Below are positions 49,462-58,400 of a DNA stretch of 64,000 bases, piece by piece (the stretch's first letter is position 1; every line of letters begins with the position of its first letter). The translations under genes were made by a program, and so were the position numbers. Source of the DNA: CAYWQB01 sp964460785. Its GTDB lineage: Bacteria > Chlamydiota > Chlamydiia > Chlamydiales > CAYWQB01. The stretch covers positions 124,001 to 188,000 of the forward strand of contig CAYWQB010000004.1 of assembly GCA_964460785.1 (NCBI GenBank), in the 5' to 3' direction. The notes below the pieces were generated by a model, which worked only from the letters and a program-made list of their open reading frames with translations, had not been told where the DNA came from and ran no database searches.

Positions 49462-50790
49462 ATGAAAAACTTCTACGTACAGTTTATCGTTTTTCTGGCA
49501 GCTCTTGGAGGGCTGTTATTTGGGTATGACACAGGAGCAATCTCTGGCGCTTTGATCTATATCAAGCAGGAAATGAGCCTCTCAGTCCTAGAGCAAGAGT
49601 TGGTGGTAGCCCTGCTTCCTCTTGGAGCAGTCATCGGAGCCCTATTCGCAGGGTATTGCACAGACCGCTTTGGTCGTAGGAAAATTATCCTTGTGGCTTC
49701 TCTAATCTTTATCTTAGCTGCTCTTTTTATGAGTCTAGCCCCCACAGTTCTGTTTCTCCTTATTGGCCGCTCTCTTGCCGGGCTTGCTATCGGAGTGAGC
49801 TCTATGACAGTCCCTCTTTATCTTTCCGAGCTTTCTCCTCCAAAAAAGCGAGGGTTTTGTGTTTCTACAAACCAGCTGATGGTGACAGTAGGGATCCTAG
49901 CTGGCTTTCTGGTCGACTATATTTTTGGCCAGCACCAAGATTGGAGAATAATGCTAGGACTCTCTGCAGTGCCAGCGATTATCCTGTTCGTCTCTATGCT
50001 TTTTTTGCCAGAAACTCCTCGGTGGTTGGCGGGCAATGGATATGATGAACGAGCCAATGGTGTGCTACGAAAGTTGGGGATGAGCGCAGAAAAGGCTCGT
50101 GCTGTAGTTACACAGATTCACCAAGCAGCTAAATTTGAAAGAGGGTCTTATCGAGAGTGCTTTGCTAAAGGAGTAAGAAAGCCTCTCATCGCAGGGATCT
50201 TACTTGCCATTTTTCAGCAAATTGTTGGTATCAATACGGTGATTTATTATGCGCCTTCCATTTTGACATTTGTAGGAGAGAAAGATACCGCCGCTTTGTT
50301 AGCTACTTTAGGAGTAGGAGGGGTGAATACCCTTGTTACGATTCTTGCTCTTTTCCTTCTTGACCGGGTTGGGCGTCGCGTTTTGCTTATCACAGGGACA
50401 GTCTTGCTTGTTGTCGCCTTATTTATGATGGGGGTTGGGCACTTTTATGCAGCAGAGGGGAATTGGGTAGGAATGCTCTACACCATTAGCCTTTTCTTAT
50501 ATATTGCAGGGTTCGCGATCGGCCTTGGGTGTGTGGCCTGGCTCTTCATTGCAGAGGTTTACCCCTTAAAAATTCGAGGGAAAGCAATGAGTTTAGCGAC
50601 CATCGCCAACTGGGGGAGCAATTTTATTGTGTCACTGACCTTCCTGAGTCTCCTGGATCATCTAGGACCAGGGTTCACTTTTTCTCTCTATGGAGTGATT
50701 GGGGTTATTGCCGTGATCTATTTCTCAGCCTTTATACCAGAGACAAAAGGGAAAACTCTTGAAGAGATCAGTTCATACTGGTCTCATTAA
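49462..50790 (+). CDS. MFS sugar porter family transporter
   Basis: 442 residues from ATG at 49462 with AGGGAGGGAG directly upstream; the longer frame to 49354 would run through the promoter. Twelve hydrophobic helices. Signatures: GGLLFGYDTGAISGAL, DRFGRRK, SPPKKRG with VPLYLSEL before it, PETPRWL, FQQIVGINTVIYYAPSI, and the terminal PETKGKTLEEI. This is the XylE/GalP/AraE type of proton symporter for hexoses or pentoses. The exact sugar is not deducible. Confidence 0.95.
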   Translation: MKNFYVQFIVFLAALGGLLFGYDTGAISGALIYIKQEMSLSVLEQELVVALLPLGAVIGALFAGYCTDRFGRRKIILVASLIFILAALFMSLAPTVLFLLIGRSLAGLAIGVSSMTVPLYLSELSPPKKRGFCVSTNQLMVTVGILAGFLVDYIFGQHQDWRIMLGLSAVPAIILFVSMLFLPETPRWLAGNGYDERANGVLRKLGMSAEKARAVVTQIHQAAKFERGSYRECFAKGVRKPLIAGILLAIFQQIVGINTVIYYAPSILTFVGEKDTAALLATLGVGGVNTLVTILALFLLDRVGRRVLLITGTVLLVVALFMMGVGHFYAAEGNWVGMLYTISLFLYIAGFAIGLGCVAWLFIAEVYPLKIRGKAMSLATIANWGSNFIVSLTFLSLLDHLGPGFTFSLYGVIGVIAVIYFSAFIPETKGKTLEEISSYWSH

Positions 50791-50806
50791 GCAACCTAAG
50801 TTTGAT

Positions 50807-50838
50807 GCTAGCCTTGCTTTTTTACAAGCAAGGCTAGC
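50807..50838 (+). terminator. Strong inverted repeat after the sugar porter gene
   Basis: A perfect 11-bp stem, GCTAGCCTTGC (50807-50817) with GCAAGGCTAGC (50828-50838), and a 10-base T-rich loop. There is no T-run after the stem, so it is a terminator-like hairpin or an RNA-stability element. It ends 37 bp before the -35 box of the following promoter. Confidence 0.5.
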
Positions 50839-50874
50839 TGAAGAGTATGATACTTTGTATTTGACGTTAAGTTA

Positions 50875-50903
50875 TTGATTTTTTGAAGTTTTGTTAATAT
50901 AAT
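50875..50903 (+). promoter_or_regulatory. Sigma-70-type promoter of the coiled-coil paralogue pair
   Basis: TTGATT (50875-50880), 17-bp spacer, TATAAT (50898-50903). The transcript would begin near 50910, 26 bases before the ATG at 50936. The leader is AT-rich with no Shine-Dalgarno. Confidence 0.7.
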
Positions 50904-50935
50904 TTCTCTTTTTTTATAACAAAATTTCAAAAACT

Positions 50936-53074
50936 ATGTCCCTTCCTATTACCACTAGGCCCCCTCGTACTGGCTGTATTGCAAGAACAGGCGAAGTTCC
51001 AACGACAGAAGCTGAAAGAAGAACCCTTTATGATACAGCGTCTCGCAAAATAGCTAAAAAGTTTTTTTTGCGAAGCCTGGCTATTCAAAAAGCAAAGGAT
51101 GAAATGCCAGATGCAACCTGGATAGAGCGAAAAGATCGTATTGATCACCTACATGCTGAAAGGGTTCATCGGAGTGTGATTCGGAATACTTCTGTGATTG
51201 AGGTGCATCCTGAACAAGAATTTATAGAGACTGCACAAGGCCTCGTCATGAGCGCTCCTGGGGCACAAGAGGTGCACTTATCTCTTATTAGAGAAGTCGG
51301 ATTTACAAGCGACTTAGCCTGTTTTACCAACTACTTGCCCTTTGTTACAAAGCTTCAACAACAAGTCGTTTCTGCAGCTTCTCCAGATTGGGAATCTTTT
51401 TTTCGTATGCAAACACTTGTCTGTGCTACAGAACCTATTTTTGGACATAAAAAAGTCCTAGAAGAGGACAGTTTAAGACAAAAAATCCAAGATATACAAG
51501 GAACCATTGCTCAAGTGATCAGTTCATGCAGTAGCGGAGAGTGCCCAGCTTTAGCTGGTGCAGAGGCTCCTCTTACTTCCTTTCTATGGGCAGTTTCTAA
51601 TCCAGATACTCGTGCAGTGCTAGGGCAACCATGTGGGACAAGAACAGAACTTCGATTTTTTCATGAAAATGGAGAGCCGACAACAGATAGCCAACTGATC
51701 AATGCTTTGGCAGATGGTCTACTCGGTTCAATGCTGACAATGGTTGAAGTACGAGAGAATGGGCTAGCCAATTTCTCTGAGCGCCTCGCCTCTTTTGCTA
51801 GGGAATCAAAAGCGAAGCCTTTCTATACAGAAACGTTTAAGCAATCTTTAGAAAAAGCATTATCTTCACTTACGGATTATCAAGAACAACTCAGAGTTTC
51901 CTTTAGAAACCTAGAAGTAGCTACAGATAAAGCAAAGAGATTTTGGCAGGATAACTTTGCATGTCTCCAACAAAACCCAAGACTTGCAGAGGAAGCTTTA
52001 TCAGCTTGGGTACAGCTTGAAAAGGCTCAAGCAGCTCTTTTCGCCAGCTACAGAGACAATATTGTTGAGTTACAGGGAGACATTCTCCCTTTTGCAGATC
52101 AACTTGCGATAGCCCTTGCTGTTTGTGAAAAAAAAGCAGCTCGTCAGCTAGAGGAGCTAGAAGAGCTAGAATGGCAACATGAAGCTTGTGCGGATGCTGA
52201 AGAGCAAAAGGTTTTAAAGAAGAGGATAGAAGACCTTAGACATGCACCCAGTACACTTGAGCCTTTAGAGCCCCTTTTTGATGAGGCTGTTAAATTCATC
52301 CAAAACTTGCATACAGGAGCATTGACTACTTACTCATTTGAAAGCTGCTTTCACAATCACTTTTTAGATGTTGGAGCACTTGCTAAACCATTTTTTATTC
52401 GTGGCGTGCAGGCGTTTCATGATGCTGAAAACAAGCGCGTAGAGGCTAGACAACAGGCCCTGCTAGAAGAGCTTGCCTACGAAGATGAAACTGCGGATAG
52501 AAAAAAGCAAGCTAAAGCAGACAAAAAGAGAAGAGCTAAAGCTGCAAAAAGACAAAAGAGGCTTGCTGGTCTTTACCTGGAAAACTTAACGAAATATCAA
52601 GAATGCCAAAATAAAATAGAAGAGCACAGACAGAGAGCTTCAACTCCAGTTACAACAGGTTTCGAAGCTCTTAGCACAATGTCGGACAAAGACTTTGATA
52701 AATACCTGACCTCATTTCAACTGTCGGAAAGTGGGCCTCAATCAGAGGTTGATGATCTTAGTGATGCTATGAGTGCCATGACTCTAACGAGTCCTTCTGA
52801 AGGCGAAATAAATTATACAAAGGAGCTTTCTGCTTTGGCTGCAGAGATTGAGTCTCACATTCCACAATCGAAAGAACCTCCGGAAGATATACAGAGTCTT
52901 GCAACGATGTTTTTGAGTGGAGGGGATACAGATGCTAACAAAAACTTTTTGGAGACCTCTTGGCACAAAGCAAAAGGACAAAAGAAAGGTTACAAGCTTA
53001 ATGTGCAATATGTAGATGCTTTTCGACTGGCTTGGCTTCGTCGCTTAGCTCCTAGTAGAAAAGCTGCAGAGTAG
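50936..53074 (+). CDS. Coiled-coil paralogue pair, member A (unknown function)
   Basis: 712 residues. No signal peptide or membrane segment. Mostly long charged helices; residues about 520-545 are an Ala/Lys-rich basic run (AKADKKRRAKAAKRQKRLAG). Clearly homologous to the next gene: both have a DxACxxxxxPxVxxL block early, then a PCGT-x-x-EL motif near 230, a helix-rich middle, the basic Ala/Lys run followed by a YQE-x-Q-x-KI-type helix, and a C-terminal FR-[LF]-AWL. Not recognised. Such proteins could be secreted scaffold-like effectors. Confidence 0.7.
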   Translation: MSLPITTRPPRTGCIARTGEVPTTEAERRTLYDTASRKIAKKFFLRSLAIQKAKDEMPDATWIERKDRIDHLHAERVHRSVIRNTSVIEVHPEQEFIETAQGLVMSAPGAQEVHLSLIREVGFTSDLACFTNYLPFVTKLQQQVVSAASPDWESFFRMQTLVCATEPIFGHKKVLEEDSLRQKIQDIQGTIAQVISSCSSGECPALAGAEAPLTSFLWAVSNPDTRAVLGQPCGTRTELRFFHENGEPTTDSQLINALADGLLGSMLTMVEVRENGLANFSERLASFARESKAKPFYTETFKQSLEKALSSLTDYQEQLRVSFRNLEVATDKAKRFWQDNFACLQQNPRLAEEALSAWVQLEKAQAALFASYRDNIVELQGDILPFADQLAIALAVCEKKAARQLEELEELEWQHEACADAEEQKVLKKRIEDLRHAPSTLEPLEPLFDEAVKFIQNLHTGALTTYSFESCFHNHFLDVGALAKPFFIRGVQAFHDAENKRVEARQQALLEELAYEDETADRKKQAKADKKRRAKAAKRQKRLAGLYLENLTKYQECQNKIEEHRQRASTPVTTGFEALSTMSDKDFDKYLTSFQLSESGPQSEVDDLSDAMSAMTLTSPSEGEINYTKELSALAAEIESHIPQSKEPPEDIQSLATMFLSGGDTDANKNFLETSWHKAKGQKKGYKLNVQYVDAFRLAWLRRLAPSRKAAE

Positions 53075-53116
53075 ATCTTTGGCGGTAATTTAAAATTTTG
53101 AAATCGAGTTATTATT

Positions 53117-55309
53117 ATGAAATCTGCTGCAATTGGGCAACCTAGACATCTTCAAGGTACACTGCAAACCTCTAGAGAGGAGAAAAGCCATTCAAGCCCA
53201 GCTAAGAAGCAGGCCCTAGGATTGTTAGAGAAACTATGGACTATGGGCTCTTGTTCGCAAAAAGAGTCTTTGCAAGGAGATCGTGTTACTCTAGTTTCTA
53301 TTCCTAAGGGGACTGGTAGCTTGCTTTCAGTCATCGATACCCCCGATGAGAGTGCTTTAAAATATGCAGATGAGGTTTTGGCAACCCTTCCTAAAAAGAC
53401 AAAGGAGCATCTTAGAGAGCTCAGTCAATTGAGTGGCTCTTGTGATTTTGCCTGTCTTCCAAAATTCTATCCTCCAGTCATAGGGTTAGTGAAGAAAGTT
53501 GGGGGGTCTTCTGGGAAAGTTGGGACGGTTAAACAGATCCTGCCTGTTGTTTATCAATTAGATGACCTTCTCTTTAAAGAAGACCTTTCTAAGAAGGAGA
53601 AGAAAGAGAAAGTAAATCATGTAAAGGGAGCTATTGGTACAGTTCTAAAAGCCTGTAAGAAAGATCCTGACCTAAGTACGGTAGAGCCAGAGTTAAGGTC
53701 CTTATTATGCTTGGTGTCTTCTCCTGAAGGTTTAGATAAGTTACGGCAGCCTTGTGGCACTAAGCAAGAGCTTTCTCCTTGCCTTCCAGCAGGATCCAAT
53801 GATTATGAATTCATTTCTAACCTAGCTTATAGCTGGGGAGATACTGCTCAGTCCTTATATACTCTACGTAATCCAGCTTTAGGCACATTTATTCTAGAGC
53901 TTGAAGATGTCATTTATGATGGGGGACAAGAGGAGTCTTTACTTGCCTCTATGGTAGAGATAACCAATCGTGTTGAAACATCTATAGAGAACCATAGAGA
54001 GGAGCTCAAAAAGGTTCATCGGGAACTTGTTATTTTAACAAACCAAGCTTTGGACCTTTGGAAAAGCTATTTTGAGTTGTCATTTGACGACCCCGAGAAA
54101 ATGGCAAATGATCTAACCACCAATTGGGAAAGTCTTGAACAGGCACAAGAGGCATTTACTTATGAGTTTGGGAAAAAAGGTAAGGACCTGAGCATTATAG
54201 TAAGAGCATATTGTCAAACTCTTGATGCGAAGCTCTCTTTCTTAGAGTCCTATTATGATGAGGAAAAAAAGAAGTTAGAGGAAAAGCAGCAACAGTTAAG
54301 GGAGACAAAAGAAGCTGATAGCGAAGAGCTCAAAAAGCTAAAAAGAGAGAGAGATCTTTATCAACGTGTTGTAGATGAGTATTCGGAAGTGATTCTTACT
54401 TTATCAAGTGCTCAGAAAGAAGGGTCAGCTCTACTAAGAAATCTTAGTGAAGGCTTGCTATATGTCCCTACTCTAACTCGCTTATTTTTTGATAAATTTC
54501 GACTTGTAGGGAAGTTATTTAAACCCATTTTTCAGCAAGCGAAAGTAAGACGAGAAGATGTATTAGATAAAACAAGAGCAGTTGCAGAGGAACTGTTAAA
54601 AGAGGAAGAAGAAGCTAAAGCATCTAAGGCATCTAGAGCTACAAAAGCTAAATCTAAAAAAGCTAAGCGGTCAAGAAATAGAGCAGCTAAAAAAGCAGAA
54701 GCAAGAGCTGCTAAAGAGGTAGAGGAAAAAAAGGTTCAGGAACTCTATACAGACTATGAAACCACTCTTGAAAGCTACCAAGAAAAGCAGAAACAGATAA
54801 GAGCTCTAATGAGAGCATCACAACCTCAGGATGCACCTCTTGTAAAAAAAATGAAAAATCTTAGTCTAAGCAGTTCAACACCAGCAGAGCCAGATTCAAC
54901 ACCAGCAACACCAGGTAGTACAAAAGAACTAATCTCCAAAAAAGCAGATGCAATTAAAGCTCTTACTTCACCTATAGCAAGAGCTCCAGAGGATGTCATA
55001 GGACTAGGTAATCTTTTAGCTGAGAGCCTCAAAGTACAACAGGGAGTAGGCCAAGTAAAAGCTGACTGGTTTACTCAGAAAACAGAGCAAATTGATAAAA
55101 CAGACCAAGAGTTTGTTTATGAGCCATATACTCGCAAGCCTGAAGTTAAACTGGAAGCTGCAGAGGAGTGGGTTGCTTCTCAAGCACAGTGGGCTTGTGA
55201 TGACAGTATTTCAGAGCCTTTAAGAAATCTCCTTATTGAAGAGGCAGCCTTTCGCTTTGCATGGCTTAAAACTTGGACAGAAGAGGGCTCCGAACACACT
55301 GGCAAGTAA
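53117..55309 (+). CDS. Coiled-coil paralogue pair, member B (unknown function)
   Basis: 730 residues, 42 bp behind member A and on the same strand. No signal peptide. Shared blocks with A: SCDFACLPKFYPPVIGLVKK, LRQPCGTKQELSP, the basic run KASRATKAKSKKAKRSRNRA, QKQIRALMRAS and AFRFAWLKTW at the end. A strong coiled coil lies around EEKKKLEEKQQQLRETKE. A Thr/Pro/Ser-rich linker (TPAEPDSTPATPGSTKE) follows. The Rhs operon begins 102 bp later under its own promoter. Confidence 0.7.
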   Translation: MKSAAIGQPRHLQGTLQTSREEKSHSSPAKKQALGLLEKLWTMGSCSQKESLQGDRVTLVSIPKGTGSLLSVIDTPDESALKYADEVLATLPKKTKEHLRELSQLSGSCDFACLPKFYPPVIGLVKKVGGSSGKVGTVKQILPVVYQLDDLLFKEDLSKKEKKEKVNHVKGAIGTVLKACKKDPDLSTVEPELRSLLCLVSSPEGLDKLRQPCGTKQELSPCLPAGSNDYEFISNLAYSWGDTAQSLYTLRNPALGTFILELEDVIYDGGQEESLLASMVEITNRVETSIENHREELKKVHRELVILTNQALDLWKSYFELSFDDPEKMANDLTTNWESLEQAQEAFTYEFGKKGKDLSIIVRAYCQTLDAKLSFLESYYDEEKKKLEEKQQQLRETKEADSEELKKLKRERDLYQRVVDEYSEVILTLSSAQKEGSALLRNLSEGLLYVPTLTRLFFDKFRLVGKLFKPIFQQAKVRREDVLDKTRAVAEELLKEEEEAKASKASRATKAKSKKAKRSRNRAAKKAEARAAKEVEEKKVQELYTDYETTLESYQEKQKQIRALMRASQPQDAPLVKKMKNLSLSSSTPAEPDSTPATPGSTKELISKKADAIKALTSPIARAPEDVIGLGNLLAESLKVQQGVGQVKADWFTQKTEQIDKTDQEFVYEPYTRKPEVKLEAAEEWVASQAQWACDDSISEPLRNLLIEEAAFRFAWLKTWTEEGSEHTGK

Positions 55310-55352
55310 ATTTATAACTTGCTTACTGTAAGTGGTTAATAATTTTTTTCTA

Positions 55353-55381
55353 TTGATGAGATAGTTTTACCTACATATAAC
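55353..55381 (+). promoter_or_regulatory. Sigma-70-type promoter of the Rhs-lipoprotein operon
   Basis: TTGATG (55353-55358), a 17-bp spacer and TATAAC (55376-55381). The start point would be near 55388, giving a short leader that ends in GAGGTTATGA before the GTG start at 55412. Confidence 0.7.
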
Positions 55382-55411
55382 CTCCACAAATTTTTCCCTG
55401 TGAGGTTATGA

Positions 55412-58400
55412 GTGTTTCGCTACCTGCATATAGTTTTTTCCTTGGTACTTTCTTTTATGTCCCTTGTTGCTTTCTCTGATCAGGAGCAAGGAGTACAGGT
55501 TAATACAAGGCTTGAGCAGTCTATTATTGCAGATGTTGATCTTCTGACTGGTAGGTATGCAGAACAGTCCATTGATCATATAATAGATGGTGCTGAACCA
55601 TTAGTCTTAGCTCGCTACACAGGTAAGTCTTTTCAGCCTGGAGTGTTTGGAGACTGCTGGGTATTCAATCATGATATAAAGGGAAGGAAGAATGGGTCTA
55701 TTTTTACTATGCCATCAGGCTGTGGTGACCCCTGGGCTTACAAGTATAATAAGCATACTCGAAAGTCAGAGTTTATACGCCCTAAAGGCTTAATTCCTTA
55801 TTATTCTGGAGATCCATGGGCAATCGCAGAACCTTTGCTAAAGGTGAGTAAACAGTTAAGTCAACTACACCCTTATCTTGGAGAAAGGATCTTTGGTAAG
55901 GTATCGAAGAAAGGAGATTCTTACCTTCTTTTAGAGACGCATCTACCGAATGGATATTGGATCAAGTATGGCCATAATCATGGAAAGCTAGAATCTATTT
56001 ATACTCAGAGTGGAGAGAATGAAGATGTTATAGGCCTGATCAACTGGGCAAAGTTTGAGTATAAAGATTACGAAGGAGCTTATGACTTATTTATTCACAC
56101 AAGTGATGGGCAACAGTTATCTTATACTATTGTAGGAGGAAGGCTTACTTCTTTTTCCAAAAATGGACTATGTCTTGTTGAGTATGAGTACCTCCAAGAT
56201 AAGGGAGAACCTAAAGTTTCTTCAAAGAAACTTAGGGGAGGAGAAACCCTTTATATCGAATACTACTCTAGTAGTGAACGGGGGATTGCTAGTGGGCGTG
56301 TTGCTAAGATTTTAAGGAAGGAAGGTAAAGAAAAGGTTCCAGCTTACACTTTTCACTATGAGCAAAGAGGGGCAGACTTATTTGTCGAAGTACAAGAAGT
56401 TGGAGGAGGTATCAAGTGCTACCTTTTCAACGATAAGGGATATCTCAAAAATTATCAGATAAAGCCACATGTGAGGGCGCAGCATTGGCTTGAGTATTAT
56501 TATAAGTATGACTCACGTGGGTATATTTTATCCGAACAAGCTGTAGAGCATCAGGTAAATAAGGAACCAGTACTTTTATTTGAGAAACAATGGGCATATG
56601 ACAGTGAAGGAAGGCTCATTTCATCAAAGTTAATAGGAAACCTCACAGGTAAGGTCAAGCAATCTATACCTTATTATGAGCCTCATCACAGATTAGAAGC
56701 TTATGAGAAGCGGTATTATTATAATAAAATAAATGAAAAGCGAAGTGAAGTTATTGAGGAAGATGGCTTTTCTAAGAAAAAGTCTCTTTACTCTATGCGT
56801 ATGCATCGAACTGGGCGTATGGAAAAAAACAATCCTCGCCCACCTTTAGCATATTCTCCAATACTTGCAGCTAAATTTGAGTATGAAGGGGATCGAGTGG
56901 TCAAAAGAGAACACTTTAGATATGCCCCTACTATGCTTCCCAATGGGAAGATGAAAAATCTCCAACCAATTGAGAAGTTAATCGATGATGGAAGCAGTGA
57001 AGACCCTTACAGCTATGAGGGAGTAACTCATCAACTATTTGAAAGGTACATGTATATGCCAGAGCAGTGCTGGTATATCGACAAAAGAACCATCAAGAAA
57101 AAAGAGAGAAAAGAAAAGCGGAAGCAAGAGTTTACACATTGGCCCAAAATCCCTGGAGAGCCAGAGGTAAAGATCCCGAGTAGCCCTAGAGATTTTCTGA
57201 AGCCATTAGACACAAAAAATAGACATGTGGATCAAATTAAGCCTTATGATGGGTTGGGGTGTTTGAAGTATGTTATCGAAGGGGAAGTGGATATCCAAGA
57301 CAAAAAGTGGAGGGTCCGAAAAGGCTGCTCATTTGTTTGGAAGAATGGAAAGGTTGTACAGACTACAGAGTTCAGTGCAAACTGTGATCTTCTATTTGAT
57401 AAGATGTGCACAGATTTTTTCTTTGCACCGGATCAGATCCGAGGAGCTTCCCATATTGAGTATGATAAGCTAGGGCAAGAAGTAGCAACGATAAATCCCT
57501 CAGGACACAGGATAGTCAAAAAATACAATGAGCAAGGTTTTGTAGTATCTCAACATGATACCTACTCAGGAATCAAAGAATCTTATACTTATGACCACCG
57601 AGGAAACTTAGTAACACGTCTTGAAGAGTTGCCTACAGGTGAATCTTTCATGACAAGTTATGAGTACAACGAAGTAGGTCAAAAGGTTAAAGAGAAAGAC
57701 TTTTTAGGTAACACAACAGAGTACCTATATAGTAAAGAGCAAGATCAGGTTACAACCTTATACCCAATAACTCTAACAACAGAGGGCTTAAGGCAAGCTA
57801 AAGAAGAGATTCTTTATGATGCGCTGGGCCGTGTTGTACGCGAGAAAAGTCCTCTTGGATACACAACAGAATATATAAGAAATGCACGAGGGGAGCCAAT
57901 CTTAATTTCATATGGAGATGGCTCTACAGAGCAGTATGAGTATAACCTTCGAGGTGATGTTGTTTCTCATACTAATCGAATCGGAGTGAAAACAATTTTT
58001 TCCTATGATTCCAGGGGAAATGTAATACACACACAGACATATGACAAGAATGGAGAGCTTATTTCGGATATCATAGCGCAGTACAATACACTTGGGCTTG
58101 TAAGGGAAGAGGATCGCTTGAAAGGCTTGACTAAAGCGTATAAGTACAATGCATATGGACAACGAGTAGAGGAAAAAGTTCAAGAAGGAGATCAAGAGCG
58201 ATATATAGAGTATGCATATGACGAAAAAGATCGTTTGGTACGGCAAAGGAAATATGCAGATAAACAAAAGAGTCAGTGGGTAGAGACTTTCTGGGAGTAT
58301 GATGCACTTGATCGTCAAATCAGAGAGAAAAGTCAAGATTCCAATGGAAAGACGATTTTAGACCAAGTAACAACTTATGACAAAAGTGGAGAGGTTGCTA

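Noticed and set aside
55379..55407. Inverted repeat AACCTCCACA/TGTGAGGTT that could hide the Rhs ribosome site
   Set aside because: The left arm overlaps the -10 box, so it would not be in the transcript. It might be an operator, but nothing else supports that.
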